Shown: positions 26,597 through 35,495, counted from the stretch's first letter. The stretch is DNA of 45,440 nucleotides from an uncultured Faecalibacterium sp. (GCA_934501115.1 CAKSTO010000012.1:1-45440); one strand, 5' to 3'. Notes: a model not told the origin generated them from the letters alone. Translations and numbers: made by a program.

Positions 26597-26631
26597 CCTC
26601 TCAGGCAATGCCCACGGCATTGCCTGAGAGG
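26597..26631. repeat. perfect 16-bp hairpin repeat in the dcw operon, copy D
   Basis: CCTCTCAGGCAATGCC and its exact inverse (26616-26631) enclose a 3-base loop. It carries the CCTCTCAG/CTGAGAGG ends seen in the other intergenic repeats. It lies in the pbp-murF gap and has only a weak T-run after it, so it is more likely an RNA stability or processing element than a terminator. Confidence 0.8.
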
Positions 26632-26651
26632 GCGAGCACGTCGATCTCTTT

Positions 26652-29135
26652 TTACCCGCAGGTAATGGTCACGATCGTTCCGCGCTGGACGCTGGAACCG
26701 GCATCGGCACTCTGCGTCTGCACGGTTCCGTCCGCGCTGCCTTCTACCACGCAGTTCAGCCCTGCTGCCGAAAGCATCTGACGGGCAAAATCTGCGCTCT
26801 TTCCGGTCACATCCGGCACTTCGGTCTGGCTGCCCTCATACGTATCCGTATAAAGGTAGACCGTCGTACCGTATGCCACCTTTGCCCCTGCATGAGGATA
26901 CTGGCAGGTAACGGCTGCCGCTGTTTGATCCGATTCGCTTTCCATCAGATGATGCTTCAGCCCCTTGATGTTCAGCTGCACCTGCGCATTGCTCCACTCG
27001 GTGCCCACAAGGTTCGGCACGGTGACGACTGTCTGACTGCGGTCTTCACCGTCCGTGGCGATCCCCAGATAAGGTGCCACCTCGCTGATGATGTTGCCCA
27101 CAACCGGCGCTGCCAGCAGGGACGAGTAGTCGGTGCGGGCATTGTTGGGGTCGTCCAGCATCACATAGACGATGATTTCCGGATCGTCGGCGGGCAGAAC
27201 AGCGGCGAAGGACGCCACCTTCTTGTAATCGCCGTCGGCACGGCGGTGCATGTTCAGCTGTTCGGAAGTGCCGGACTTACCGCCGATGCGGTAGCCGGAT
27301 ACATAAGCGTACTTGCCGCCGCCGGTGCCGTTGCCCACCTCGTATTCCATGATCTGGCGGATCACGCTGCTGGTGCTCTCACTGACCACCTGACGGCGGA
27401 TGTTCGCGCCGATCTCCTCGATCACATTGCCGTTGGAATCCGTAATCTTATCCACCACGTGGGGGGTGACCAGATAGCCGCCGTTGACAGCTGCGGCCAC
27501 TGCGGTGCACATCTGCAGCGGGGTGATGGCCATTGCCTGACCGAATGCCGAGGAGGCCAGCTGCACCTCGCCCAGCTGCTCTGCCTTGTAATACTTCATC
27601 ATGCCGGTCTCATTGGGCAGATCCACACCCGTGCGTTCGGTAAAGCCGAACGCGTCGAAGTAGTCGTAAAAGGTCTGCGCTCCAATGCGCTGACCCAGCT
27701 GAATGTAGTAGAGGTTGCAGCTCTGGCGCAGTGCTTCGGCCAGTGTAATGGTGCCGTGTGCCTTGTGGCCTGCGCAGTGATAAGTCTCTTTCGCCACGCC
27801 ATAGGCACCGGAACAGGTAAAGGTGGTGTTGATGTTGGCAAGCCCCGAGTCGACGCCCATGGCGGAGGTGATGACCTTGAACACGCTTCCCGGGTAGTAC
27901 AGCTCCGTAATGTTTTTGTTCTTCCACTGGATATCACGGTAGGTACCGGTGTAGTCCGGATCCTCGTCCGGGATCTTCTGGCCGTTCTCGTCCAGCAGGT
28001 AATCACCGTTCTCGTCTTTCTTATAAACGGTATACAGCTCCGGCTCGGCCTGCACCTGCTCACTGAGATAAGCCAGATTCGCGCTGTAATCCAGCGGGTT
28101 GTTGGGGTCAAAGTCCGGCTTGGATGCCATTGCAAGGATCGCGCCGGTCTTGACGTTCATCACGATGGCGCTTCCGCGGTTCTCGACCGTATTGGCCGCA
28201 ATGGCCTCGTTCAGATACCGCTCCACGATCTCCTGAATGTTCACATCCAGCGACAGCACCAGATTAGACCCGTCCTTCGCGGAAAAGGTGGCAGCATTCT
28301 GGTCTGCAACGGCATTGCCCGCCGCGTTTGTCAGGGTGATGGTGCGGCCGTCCACACCGGCCAGCGTGGATTGATAGGATTTTTCCAGACCGTAGGCACC
28401 TGCGCCCTCACCGTCCGTAAAGCCCAGCACCGATGCCGCAAACGCACCGTAGGGGTAGTCACGCCGGAAGTTCCGGGATGCAGATACCGAGATACGCCCC
28501 TTGCGGGAGCCGTCGTCCGGCTTCTTATGCGCCTTATTGAAGGCGGCAACATACTCTTCCACGGCCAGTTTTACGGCGTTGTTCACCTTGCTTGCAAGGA
28601 CGGCATATTTCTCGGTCGGGCTGGTGAGCGCTTCGTAGATGCGCTGATACTGCTTCTGGTAGGTCTCCGACGAGGGATCCACCGCGTCCAGATCCTTGCC
28701 GTCGCTGGAGAGCAGGATGCGCGCCAGCTCCCGGCTGACCTCTTCGCAGATGGCGATGGACGGCGTGCGCACTTCGTCATCCCCCTTGCCGGTGGAATCA
28801 AACAGTGCTGTGCTGTAATGAGGGTCTGCCCAGATGTCCCATACCAAGCTGGTAGAAGCCAGTGTAACACCGGAAGCATCATAGATCTCGCCGCGGGTGG
28901 CTTTGATGGTGACATCCGACATCTGCTGCTGTGCAGCCTCCTGACGGTACGTGTCGCCGTTGAGGATCTGGATGTCGTACAGGCTGTGGATGACGATGGC
29001 CGCAGCCAGCAGCACCACCAAAGCCGCAGCCGCGCTGCACAGTTTGCGCACGCGGGGCTCCAGCCGGTCGCGGAGCGAGGCCGGCCGGACACGGTAGCCG
29101 CGCTCTTTTTTATTTTTGGGTGAAGGTTCTTGCAT
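26652..29135 (-). CDS. class B penicillin-binding protein with two PASTA domains
   Basis: A septal transpeptidase of the FtsI/PBP2B/SpoVD group. The 827-residue product has a basic cytoplasmic tail, one membrane helix (about 35-52), and a dimerisation domain with the RGEIYDASG motif (81-89). The transpeptidase domain has active-site S417-VF-K420, SCN at 472-474 and KSGT at 620-623. Two PASTA domains follow (about 703-765 and 770-827). All three catalytic motifs are intact. The start follows AGGAG. It would act with FtsW. Whether it serves vegetative division or a spore-like role cannot be told, but its place in the only dcw cluster seen favours division. Confidence 0.93.
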   Translation of the reverse strand: MQEPSPKNKKERGYRVRPASLRDRLEPRVRKLCSAAAALVVLLAAAIVIHSLYDIQILNGDTYRQEAAQQQMSDVTIKATRGEIYDASGVTLASTSLVWDIWADPHYSTALFDSTGKGDDEVRTPSIAICEEVSRELARILLSSDGKDLDAVDPSSETYQKQYQRIYEALTSPTEKYAVLASKVNNAVKLAVEEYVAAFNKAHKKPDDGSRKGRISVSASRNFRRDYPYGAFAASVLGFTDGEGAGAYGLEKSYQSTLAGVDGRTITLTNAAGNAVADQNAATFSAKDGSNLVLSLDVNIQEIVERYLNEAIAANTVENRGSAIVMNVKTGAILAMASKPDFDPNNPLDYSANLAYLSEQVQAEPELYTVYKKDENGDYLLDENGQKIPDEDPDYTGTYRDIQWKNKNITELYYPGSVFKVITSAMGVDSGLANINTTFTCSGAYGVAKETYHCAGHKAHGTITLAEALRQSCNLYYIQLGQRIGAQTFYDYFDAFGFTERTGVDLPNETGMMKYYKAEQLGEVQLASSAFGQAMAITPLQMCTAVAAAVNGGYLVTPHVVDKITDSNGNVIEEIGANIRRQVVSESTSSVIRQIMEYEVGNGTGGGKYAYVSGYRIGGKSGTSEQLNMHRRADGDYKKVASFAAVLPADDPEIIVYVMLDDPNNARTDYSSLLAAPVVGNIISEVAPYLGIATDGEDRSQTVVTVPNLVGTEWSNAQVQLNIKGLKHHLMESESDQTAAAVTCQYPHAGAKVAYGTTVYLYTDTYEGSQTEVPDVTGKSADFARQMLSAAGLNCVVEGSADGTVQTQSADAGSSVQRGTIVTITCG

Positions 29136-29260
29136 CGTATTCTCCTGCGGCAGCCGTCAGGGCTGCCGCTTTCTGTCTGATTCAAATCTGCCCTGCCTGC
29201 AGGCAAAGGGGCTGAAAACCGAAAAAGCGTGCGCTGCCGCACGCTTTCTCATGTTCTGGT

Positions 29261-29740
29261 TTATTGGATGGTGCCGAGGATGTTCACAGCACCATTGTAG
29301 ATGAAATCGGTCCACTGCCGTACAGCGGACTGGGTGCGCTCCAGCGAGTCGCTCTCGCCCAGACGGATATAAGTGATCTGGCTCTGGTCGATCTTCATCA
29401 GCCCCAGACGGCTGGCGGCTTCTTCCACACTGGTGATGTTGGTCTGGCTGTTCAGCGTACTGGTATAATACGTATACTGGCTCTGCTCGCTGAGAAGCGA
29501 AGTCTTTGCCTTCTGGATCTTTGAATTCAGTTCCACCAGCTGCGACTCGCTCCACAGCAGGCTGATGGCAAAGCCCACCAGCAGTGCCGCTTCCACCAGA
29601 TGCACCGCGTTGCGGATGGCTGCCCGCATCGGATTCAGGCGGCGCTTGCCGCCCTTTTCTACCCGAAGGTTCGCCTTGCGCTCCGTCTGCGGGGCTTTTC
29701 TGCGTCGTACTGCATTATAATCGTATGCTTCCTGACCCAT
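29261..29740 (-). CDS. ftsL: FtsL-like septum protein
   Basis: A small bitopic divisome protein of 159 residues. A basic cytoplasmic part (1-55) is followed by a membrane helix (about 58-77, AALLVGFAISLLW). An outside coiled coil rich in Gln, Ser and Leu follows, including the EEAASRLGLMKID stretch typical of FtsL/DivIC. Identity rests on this layout and its place between rsmH and the PBP gene. The ATG at 29740 follows GGAGGAG; the frame is open further upstream. Confidence 0.82.
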   Translation of the reverse strand: MGQEAYDYNAVRRRKAPQTERKANLRVEKGGKRRLNPMRAAIRNAVHLVEAALLVGFAISLLWSESQLVELNSKIQKAKTSLLSEQSQYTYYTSTLNSQTNITSVEEAASRLGLMKIDQSQITYIRLGESDSLERTQSAVRQWTDFIYNGAVNILGTIQ

Positions 29741-29784
29741 GGCCGCTCTCCTCCTCACACAATGCCGGCGTATCGCTCAGCAAT

Positions 29785-30750
29785 TCAGCATTTTTCCAAA
29801 ACTCTCAGATGGGCAGACCGGCTGCGGCGGTTTTCTTCCAGCTCGCGGCTGTCTGCCTCGATGGGCTTGCGGGTAATCAGCTTTGCCTTTGCCCTGCCGC
29901 CGCACACGCACACCGGAAACTCCGGCGGACAGGTGCAGGCTGTTGCCCAGCGGCGGAACTTGTTTTTGACCAGCCTGTCCTCCAGCGAATGGAAGGTGAT
30001 CACGCACAGCCGGCCTCCCGGCGCAAGATGATCGAAAATGGTATCCAGCCCCTCTTCCAGTGCATCCAGCTCGTGGTTGACCGCAATGCGCAGTGCCTGA
30101 AAGGTGCGGCGGGACGGATTCTTGTTTTTCCGGCGTTCTGCAGGGGGCATGGCACTGGCCACGATATCAGCCAGCTGCAGGGTGGTCTCGATGGGAGCCT
30201 GCTCCCGGGCTTCCACGATCTTTCCCGCGATCTGCCAGGCAAAGGGTTCTTCGCCGTAGTCCCGCAGGATGCGTGCCAGTTCTTCCCGGCTCTCGGTATT
30301 CACCAGATCAGCAGCGGTCTCGCCCTGCTGGCTCATCCGCATATCCAGCGGCGCGTCTGCGCGGTAGGAAAAACCCCGCGCCGCGTCGTCCAGCTGGTGG
30401 CTGGAGACGCCCAGATCCAGCAGCGCACCGTTGATCTGATCGATGCCCAGCTGCTCAAGCGCCTGTCCTGCATAGCGGAAATTGATCTGCACCACCGTGG
30501 CAGGCAGCCCCGCCAGCCGTGCCCGTGCGGTCTGCACGGCATCCGGATCCTGATCCAGCGAGATCAGCCGTCCGCCCTTTTCCCCATCCAACCGCAGTGC
30601 GATCTGGCGGGAGTGACCCGCACCGCCTGCGGTGCCGTCAAGGTAAGTGCCCGCAGGATCGATCCGCAGCCCTTCCAGACACTCGTTCAGCAAAACCGGG
30701 ATATGCTCAAACGAGGCCGGGTCAAAGGCCGCCTGTTGTTCGATGTCCAT
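29785..30750 (-). CDS. rsmH: 16S rRNA m4C1402 methyltransferase
   Basis: N4-methylation of C1402 in 16S rRNA, also called MraW. The 321-residue product has HIPVLLNECLEGL at the N-terminus, the SAM site YLDGTAGGAGHS, LDLGVSSHQLDDAARGFSY in the centre and ending stretches such as VITFHSLEDRLVK. The ATG at 30750 lies eight bases after AAAGGAGG and was preferred to the GTG two codons upstream. It is the second gene of the dcw operon. Confidence 0.96.
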   Translation of the reverse strand: MDIEQQAAFDPASFEHIPVLLNECLEGLRIDPAGTYLDGTAGGAGHSRQIALRLDGEKGGRLISLDQDPDAVQTARARLAGLPATVVQINFRYAGQALEQLGIDQINGALLDLGVSSHQLDDAARGFSYRADAPLDMRMSQQGETAADLVNTESREELARILRDYGEEPFAWQIAGKIVEAREQAPIETTLQLADIVASAMPPAERRKNKNPSRRTFQALRIAVNHELDALEEGLDTIFDHLAPGGRLCVITFHSLEDRLVKNKFRRWATACTCPPEFPVCVCGGRAKAKLITRKPIEADSRELEENRRSRSAHLRVLEKC

Positions 30751-30791
30751 TGGCACGACCTCCTTTCCTGAATTTCAAAAAGCATCCTGTA

Positions 30792-31211
30792 TCAAAGGTG
30801 CAGCTTCCGCAGCCGTTCGGCGCGCTGCTCGTTGGTAATGGCCGCGCGGCGGGCATTCCATGCATCCGTTGCCCAGATCTCGGCGTGGTTGCGGTTGCCG
30901 ATGATCGTCACGTCTCTGGTAAGGCCGGCATACTCCCGCAGCTCGGCAGGCAGCAGGATCCGCCCCTGCTTGTCCGGCACCACCTCGCACGCTGTGCTGA
31001 ACAGGTCGCCGGTCACAGCCCAGCTGTCCATCAGCTCATCGCTGTCCAGCTTGTCTGCCAGCTTGTCCACTTCGCTCATGGGCAGTGCGAACAGGCAGCC
31101 ATCCACCCATTCCAGCACCACAAAGCTCTCGCCCATGGCGTCCCTGAATTTTGCGGGGAAGTTCAGACGCCCCTTGGCATCGATGGTATAGTCATATCTG
31201 CCAAAAAACAT
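30792..31211 (-). CDS. mraZ: dcw operon regulator MraZ
   Basis: A 139-residue protein with two AbrB-type swapped-hairpin domains. The first has DAKGRLNFPAKFRD and the second DKQGRILLPAELREYA. MraZ proteins form rings and bind repeated TGGGN boxes at their own promoter, which are present here. The ATG at 31211 follows a purine-rich GGGGG site. It heads the operon. Confidence 0.94.
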   Translation of the reverse strand: MFFGRYDYTIDAKGRLNFPAKFRDAMGESFVVLEWVDGCLFALPMSEVDKLADKLDSDELMDSWAVTGDLFSTACEVVPDKQGRILLPAELREYAGLTRDVTIIGNRNHAEIWATDAWNARRAAITNEQRAERLRKLHL

Positions 31212-31249
31212 CTGTCTGCCCCCTTTCTGAAGGGTTTTCAGGGTGCGGA

Positions 31250-31277
31250 GTCTACTTTTACCCACTTTGACCCACTG
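31250..31277 (-). promoter_or_regulatory. MraZ-type boxes
   Basis: On the minus strand TGGGT-N5-TGGGT-N5-TAGAC gives two perfect boxes and one decayed box in 10-bp phase, right after the -10 element of the dcw promoter. Confidence 0.75.
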
Positions 31278-31287
31278 ATACACATTT

Positions 31288-31316
31288 ATTGTAGCAAATC
31301 ACTTCCTTGATTTCAA
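31288..31316 (-). promoter_or_regulatory. promoter of the dcw operon
   Basis: On the minus strand TTGAAA (31316-31311) and TACAAT (31293-31288) are 17 bp apart. No other strong promoter was noticed through the ten genes that follow. Confidence 0.85.
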
Positions 31317-31350
31317 GAGTTTCTCTTCCTGTTTTTATAGCAAAAATCAA

Positions 31351-31392
31351 CAAAAAAAGTCCCTGCGAGCCGTTGTTTTTGCCCGCAGAGAC
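31351..31392 (-). terminator. terminator of the rsmD operon
   Basis: On the minus strand a 12-bp stem with G-T wobbles (31392-31381 with 31370-31359) is followed by a seven-T run. It also insulates the dcw promoter. Confidence 0.8.
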
Positions 31393-31539
31393 GTTTCATT
31401 CGACGGATGTGTAATTTGTGTGTGAGCTTATCGGAGCAAAGCTCCTCTTTTTTCCGGCCTGCACAGAGCTGCTTCCCGCTCAGAAGCCCTGTGCCGACGC
31501 TCTCCATGCGGCGTTCCGCAGCCGCGGATCGCCCTGCAT

Positions 31540-32001
31540 TCAGTTGTTCTTCTTGGCAGTCTGGCGCAGATTTGCCCGCACCTTCTTGACCTGTGCGGCA
31601 TTTTCTGCCATCGTTTCCTCGGTATTCCTGAGCATATTGTCGCAGTAGTCGGTCACCGTCTGGCGCAGGGTGCGCGCCTCGCTCTGTGCAGCAGAGGTGA
31701 TCTCACCAGCGCGCTGCTGCGCAGCCTTGACGATCTCCGCATCGCTCACCAGAATACGGGCGCGCTCCTCTGCCTTTTTTACGATGGCCTGCGCCTGTGC
31801 GTTGGCCATATCCACGATCTGAGCGCGGTCGTTCACGATCTGCTGTGCCTGACGCAGCTCTCCGGGCAGATTTTCGCGGATCTCATCCAGATAATCCCGG
31901 ATCTGCTCTGCATTCACGATCTTCTTGCCGCCGGAAAGGGGCACATTGGCACCCTCCTCCAGAGCATCCTCGATGGTGTCCAAAAGCTCATTGATATTCA
32001 T
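31540..32001 (-). CDS. coiled-coil protein (DivIVA/V-type-ATPase-H-like)
   Basis: The 153-residue product is almost wholly charged helix from about residue 40 on, with long Ala/Glu/Arg/Gln heptads. It starts MNINELLDTIEDALEEG. Such small genes follow rsmD (often with coaD) in many Clostridia and are loosely named ATPase or DivIVA-like. No catalytic motif is visible, so the ATPase name is not supported. Its start overlaps the rsmD stop by four bases (ATGA) and has its own GGAGGA site. Confidence 0.8.
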   Translation of the reverse strand: MNINELLDTIEDALEEGANVPLSGGKKIVNAEQIRDYLDEIRENLPGELRQAQQIVNDRAQIVDMANAQAQAIVKKAEERARILVSDAEIVKAAQQRAGEITSAAQSEARTLRQTVTDYCDNMLRNTEETMAENAAQVKKVRANLRQTAKKNN

Positions 32002-32573
32002 AATGCTTCCTCCTGTTCCTCCTCTGCCGCCTGCATGGGCTTCGTATACTTCCACAGCAGCACCTTGCCGTATTTATACTGCTTTTGCAGGGTCAGCCCG
32101 CCCGCCTGCGCCGGCAGCACGATGCCCGTTTCGCTCTCGCACAGCACGATGCCGCCGGGTGCGGTGCAGTTGTCCACCGCCGGGAGGATCTTTTCCAGCG
32201 TACCACCGCGGAACGGCGGATCCAGCAGCACGATGTCGAACTGCTCACGGCAGGCTGAAAGGTACCGTGCCGCCTCGCCAATGTTGACGCGGCTGCGGTC
32301 GAACACACCGCAGGCCTTGCAGTTGCGCAGGACGATGTTCACCGCTTCACGGTTTTCGTCCAGGAACACGCAGCGCGCAGCGCCGCGGCTCAGAGCCTCG
32401 ATGCCCAGCTGCCCGCTGCCGGCATACAGATCCAGCACCCGGGCTCCGGGCAGGTCAAACTGTACGATGCTGAACATCGCCTCCTTTACCTGCGAAAGGG
32501 TGGGGCGGGTCACGTCGGTACCGGGCAGAGCTTCCAGCCGTCTGCCCCGGGCATCTCCTGCGATCACGCGCAT
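31998..32573 (-). CDS. rsmD: 16S rRNA m2G966 methyltransferase
   Basis: N2-methylation of G966 in 16S rRNA. The 191-residue product has MRVIAGDARGRRL at the start, RPTLSQVKEAMFSI, the SAM site VLDLYAGSGQLGIEALSRGA and the catalytic DPPF in LLDPPFRGG. The ATG at 32573 follows GAAGGAGG. coaD, the common next gene, is absent and the coiled-coil gene follows directly. Confidence 0.95.
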   Translation of the reverse strand: MRVIAGDARGRRLEALPGTDVTRPTLSQVKEAMFSIVQFDLPGARVLDLYAGSGQLGIEALSRGAARCVFLDENREAVNIVLRNCKACGVFDRSRVNIGEAARYLSACREQFDIVLLDPPFRGGTLEKILPAVDNCTAPGGIVLCESETGIVLPAQAGGLTLQKQYKYGKVLLWKYTKPMQAAEEEQEEAL

Positions 32574-32632
32574 ATTCGTTCCTCCTTCGTCAGCCGGTCG
32601 CACCGGCCGCACCGATATTTTTTGTATCCTTT

Positions 32633-32661
32633 ATTATCGCCGAAGGGCATATTCTTGTCAA
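32633..32661 (-). promoter_or_regulatory. promoter of the rsmD operon
   Basis: On the minus strand a perfect TTGACA (32661-32656) and GATAAT (32638-32633) are 17 bp apart. It lies back to back with the plus-strand promoter at 32672. Confidence 0.85.
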
Positions 32662-32671
32662 GAGCCCCGCG

Positions 32672-32700
32672 TTGCGCAGATCCATCGTTTGTGCTACAAT
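32672..32700 (+). promoter_or_regulatory. promoter of the flavodoxin-like gene
   Basis: TTGCGC (32672-32677) and TACAAT (32695-32700) are 17 bp apart. Confidence 0.75.
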
Positions 32701-32757
32701 ATTTTCAGCAGCGCCGGGCTTTTGCGGCGCATTTTCAGGCCAAAGGAGAGTATTTTT

Positions 32758-33378
32758 ATGAAAGTTCTGCTCATCAACGGCAGCCCTCACGAAAAGGGAT
32801 GCACCTACACCGCCCTCTCGCTTATTGCAGGGGAGCTGAACAACGCCGGGGTGGACACCGAGATCCTGCATGTCGGCGGCAAGCCCGTCGGCGGCTGCAT
32901 CGGCTGCGGCGGCTGCCGCAGCGGCGAGGGCTGCGTGTTCGGCGGCGTAGTCAACGAAGCCATCGAGAAAGCCAAGACCGCCGACGGCTTTGTTTTCGGC
33001 AGCCCGGTGCACTACGCATCCGCCTCCGGCAACATGACCAGCTTCATGGACCGCCTTGCCTACGCCGGCGGTCAGTATCTGGCCTACAAACCTGCCGCCA
33101 TCTGCTGTTCTGCCCGCCGTGCCGGCACTACCACCACCCTCGACCAGCTGGTCAAGTACCCCCAGTTCTTCCACATGCCGCTGGTCAACGGCTCTTACTG
33201 GGCCATGGTGCACGGCTCCAGCGCCGAACAGGTGCTGCAGGACGCCGAAGGCTGCGCCGTGATGCAGGAGCTGGGCCGCAACATGGCATGGATGCTGCAC
33301 TGCATCGAAGCCGGCAAGGCTGCAGGCTTTGACCATCCGCAGAACCCCAAACGCCCCATGACCAATTTTATCCGGTAA
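32758..33378 (+). CDS. flavodoxin-fold NAD(P)H-dependent reductase
   Basis: The 206-residue product has the NADPH-dependent FMN reductase fold. NGSPHEKGCTYTAL (7-20) is the FMN phosphate loop. GCIGCGGCRSGEGC holds four Cys in the spacing seen in iron-sulfur flavoproteins, though many relatives use only some of them. FGSPVHYASASGNM is the second flavin loop. The substrate is unknown; quinones, nitro compounds or disulfides are possible. The start follows AAAGGAGA. Own promoter and terminator. Confidence 0.88.
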   Translation: MKVLLINGSPHEKGCTYTALSLIAGELNNAGVDTEILHVGGKPVGGCIGCGGCRSGEGCVFGGVVNEAIEKAKTADGFVFGSPVHYASASGNMTSFMDRLAYAGGQYLAYKPAAICCSARRAGTTTTLDQLVKYPQFFHMPLVNGSYWAMVHGSSAEQVLQDAEGCAVMQELGRNMAWMLHCIEAGKAAGFDHPQNPKRPMTNFIR

Positions 33379-33384
33379 ACTGAT

Positions 33385-33428
33385 AAAAGGGAGCCGCTGC
33401 ATCGCAAGCCGTGCAGCGGTTCCCTTTC
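33385..33428. terminator. bidirectional terminator
   Basis: A stem of about 16 bp with one wobble has AAAA and T-rich feet. It lies between the convergent flavodoxin-like and beta-helix genes. Confidence 0.75.
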
Positions 33429-33431
33429 GTT

Positions 33432-35432
33432 TTATTCAACAGCGCTCTTCAGCATTTTCTCCAGCTTTTTCCAGCTTATGATGCACTCGGTATGGGTGAC
33501 CCATCCGGCAGGTCTGAAGGTATCTTCGCCCCTGTCCGGGATCAGCCTCTGCTCCACGCACCACCGGTCTGCCTTCTGCGCGTCTGCATTCTGTGCGTCC
33601 ACATCGGTGTAAAGAGCCGTGCTTTCCGGCTCAGGCCTGCCTGCTTTTTCCCATAAGGCAGACGCCAGTGCCTGACGGTTTGCGGGCACATCGCCGAAGA
33701 CCGTTTCCAGATACAGCTCAGTGCCAACATAATAGCCCGCTGCACAAATTACCGCTCCCGCTATGATGCTGCCCGCCGCACCAGAATCCTCGGAAGGTTC
33801 CACCGGCACACCCGGTTCCACGTCTGCCGAGCGGATGCTGAGCACAACGGTCACATCACTTTCCGGCATCACAAAGTAAGATCCGGCTGCGTCTTGTTTT
33901 ATTTCCACCGGATTCCCGTTTGCATCCTTGGCAATCCACTTTTCAAAGGTCTCATTTCCCTTCAGCGCAGTGTCGTCATAGCTCAGATGAATATGCTCGC
34001 CCTCAAGGGCGGACTCTGCTTTGCTGCCCTCTGCATTTTTCGCCTCAGCGCCGTAAGAAGAGTCCGGGGCAGTCACCGTGATGTTATGCCGCACCCTCTT
34101 GTAGCTCGCCACCAGCCCCAGTGGGCCGGAAACCGCAGCCGTCACATCCTGCGCTTCGCCATGCTCATTCGGGGTGTAGCGGGGCACTTCGTTGCCTGCC
34201 GTATCCGCTTTCATGCCGTCAATATACCAGCCATCGATCTTGTGGCCGGTAGTGCCAAGGTTCCGGTTCATCGATGCAGCGTCCGGCAGTTTGAGCGAAC
34301 CATAGTCCATGCATACATCTGCACCTGCGTCCTTCGCGGTGTTGTTGCACAGGATATTGGAAGCGTCGGACATATCCACCACCACCACGGATTGAATCAG
34401 CCCGTAGACGCCGCCTCCTCTTGACGCAGAATTGCCGGTAATGGTCATATTTTTTACCGCGTCCGCGCTGAAATTTCCCAAAGACATCACACAAATACCG
34501 CCGCCGCTGCCATTGTCCGCCCGGTTATTCGTAATGCTTCCACCCGTAAGTGTCAGGTGCAGGTCTGCTGCCGTATTCAGGAGCGCGATGCCGCCGCCCT
34601 GAACAGCAGAGCAGTTTTCAATGCTGCCGCCGGACATGCTAAGCGTTCCATCTTCAAAATTGATGCCGCCGCCCTGACCAGCAGAGCAGTCTTCGATGCT
34701 GCCGCCGGATATGGTAACCTCCGCGTAATCAGCCGCCACACCACCGCCTTCCTCCGTCGCAGTGCAATCCCGGATGGTGCCGCCAGACATGGTGAATCCT
34801 GCAGGGGTCACCTTCTGGATGTTTCCATTTCTCTCGCCGCATACTGCCACGCCGCCGCCGCCATCCTTGGCACTGCAGTTTTGAATCGTGCCTCCGCTCA
34901 TTGTGAATGTCGCGCCTGCACCCACCTTCACACCGCTGTCGTGATAGTCTTTAATCGTGACGCCTTCGTACACATTCAGCTTTGCCTGACCACTCACAGA
35001 GACGGCCGTGATGCTTTGATCATTTCCTTCAAAGGTCAGCTTATCTGTGCCGTCCTGTCTGCCAAGGTTCAGCACTGCGCTGTCGCTCACCCAAAGCGTC
35101 TGGTTCTCTCCGCCGCTGATCGTATGGTTGTTGCCAAGAATGGTCGTTTCACCGCGGGTCAAGTTGATCTCTTCCCCGTTCTCCAAAGTGATATCGTCCT
35201 CCAGGCTGATGGTATTATTGCCGCCATCCAGATTGATCGCCTGGACTGCTATCAAAAGACCTTGAAGATCTTGAACGTGGTACACCTTGACAGGCTGTTC
35301 AGATGGAGTTTCCGCAAAGGCAGAGATCGGGAAAAGGCTCAGGATCATGTCAAATGCAAGAAACAGGCTGATCAGTCGTTTTTTCATGGAATCTATCGTC
35401 CCCCTCTTTATCAAATTCGTTTTCTTTCTCAT
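33432..35432 (-). CDS. secreted beta-helix protein with C-terminal SLH-like module
   Basis: The 666-residue product has a signal peptide (hydrophobic LISLFLAFDMILSLF, cleavage after AFA). About 300 residues of right-handed beta-helix follow, marked by repeated MSGGTI/NCSA coils (for example MSGGTIQNCSA, MSGGTIRDCTA, ISGGSIEDCSA, MSGGSIENCSA). Two small strand-rich domains come next, then a membrane helix (AGSIIAGAVICAAGYYVG) and an SLH-like end with DAQKADRWCVEQRLIP and DTFRPAGWVTHTE. It is probably a surface adhesin or glycan-binding protein; no lyase residues are evident. The ATG at 35432 follows GGGGG at six bases. ATG 35387 also fits, with GAGG further off. Confidence 0.85.
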   Translation of the reverse strand: MRKKTNLIKRGTIDSMKKRLISLFLAFDMILSLFPISAFAETPSEQPVKVYHVQDLQGLLIAVQAINLDGGNNTISLEDDITLENGEEINLTRGETTILGNNHTISGGENQTLWVSDSAVLNLGRQDGTDKLTFEGNDQSITAVSVSGQAKLNVYEGVTIKDYHDSGVKVGAGATFTMSGGTIQNCSAKDGGGGVAVCGERNGNIQKVTPAGFTMSGGTIRDCTATEEGGGVAADYAEVTISGGSIEDCSAGQGGGINFEDGTLSMSGGSIENCSAVQGGGIALLNTAADLHLTLTGGSITNNRADNGSGGGICVMSLGNFSADAVKNMTITGNSASRGGGVYGLIQSVVVVDMSDASNILCNNTAKDAGADVCMDYGSLKLPDAASMNRNLGTTGHKIDGWYIDGMKADTAGNEVPRYTPNEHGEAQDVTAAVSGPLGLVASYKRVRHNITVTAPDSSYGAEAKNAEGSKAESALEGEHIHLSYDDTALKGNETFEKWIAKDANGNPVEIKQDAAGSYFVMPESDVTVVLSIRSADVEPGVPVEPSEDSGAAGSIIAGAVICAAGYYVGTELYLETVFGDVPANRQALASALWEKAGRPEPESTALYTDVDAQNADAQKADRWCVEQRLIPDRGEDTFRPAGWVTHTECIISWKKLEKMLKSAVE

Positions 35433-35477
35433 GCATATCCCCCGTGACGGCCGCCCAAGGGCACTTGAGCATATGTT

Positions 35478-35486
35478 GGGGGGGGG
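35478..35486. repeat. nine-base G/C tract in the beta-helix gene leader
   Basis: Nine G on the plus strand (nine C in the transcript) lie a few bases after the expected transcription start of the beta-helix gene. Slippage could change the leader or the promoter-proximal spacing. Confidence 0.8.
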
Positions 35487-35495
35487 TATGATATC

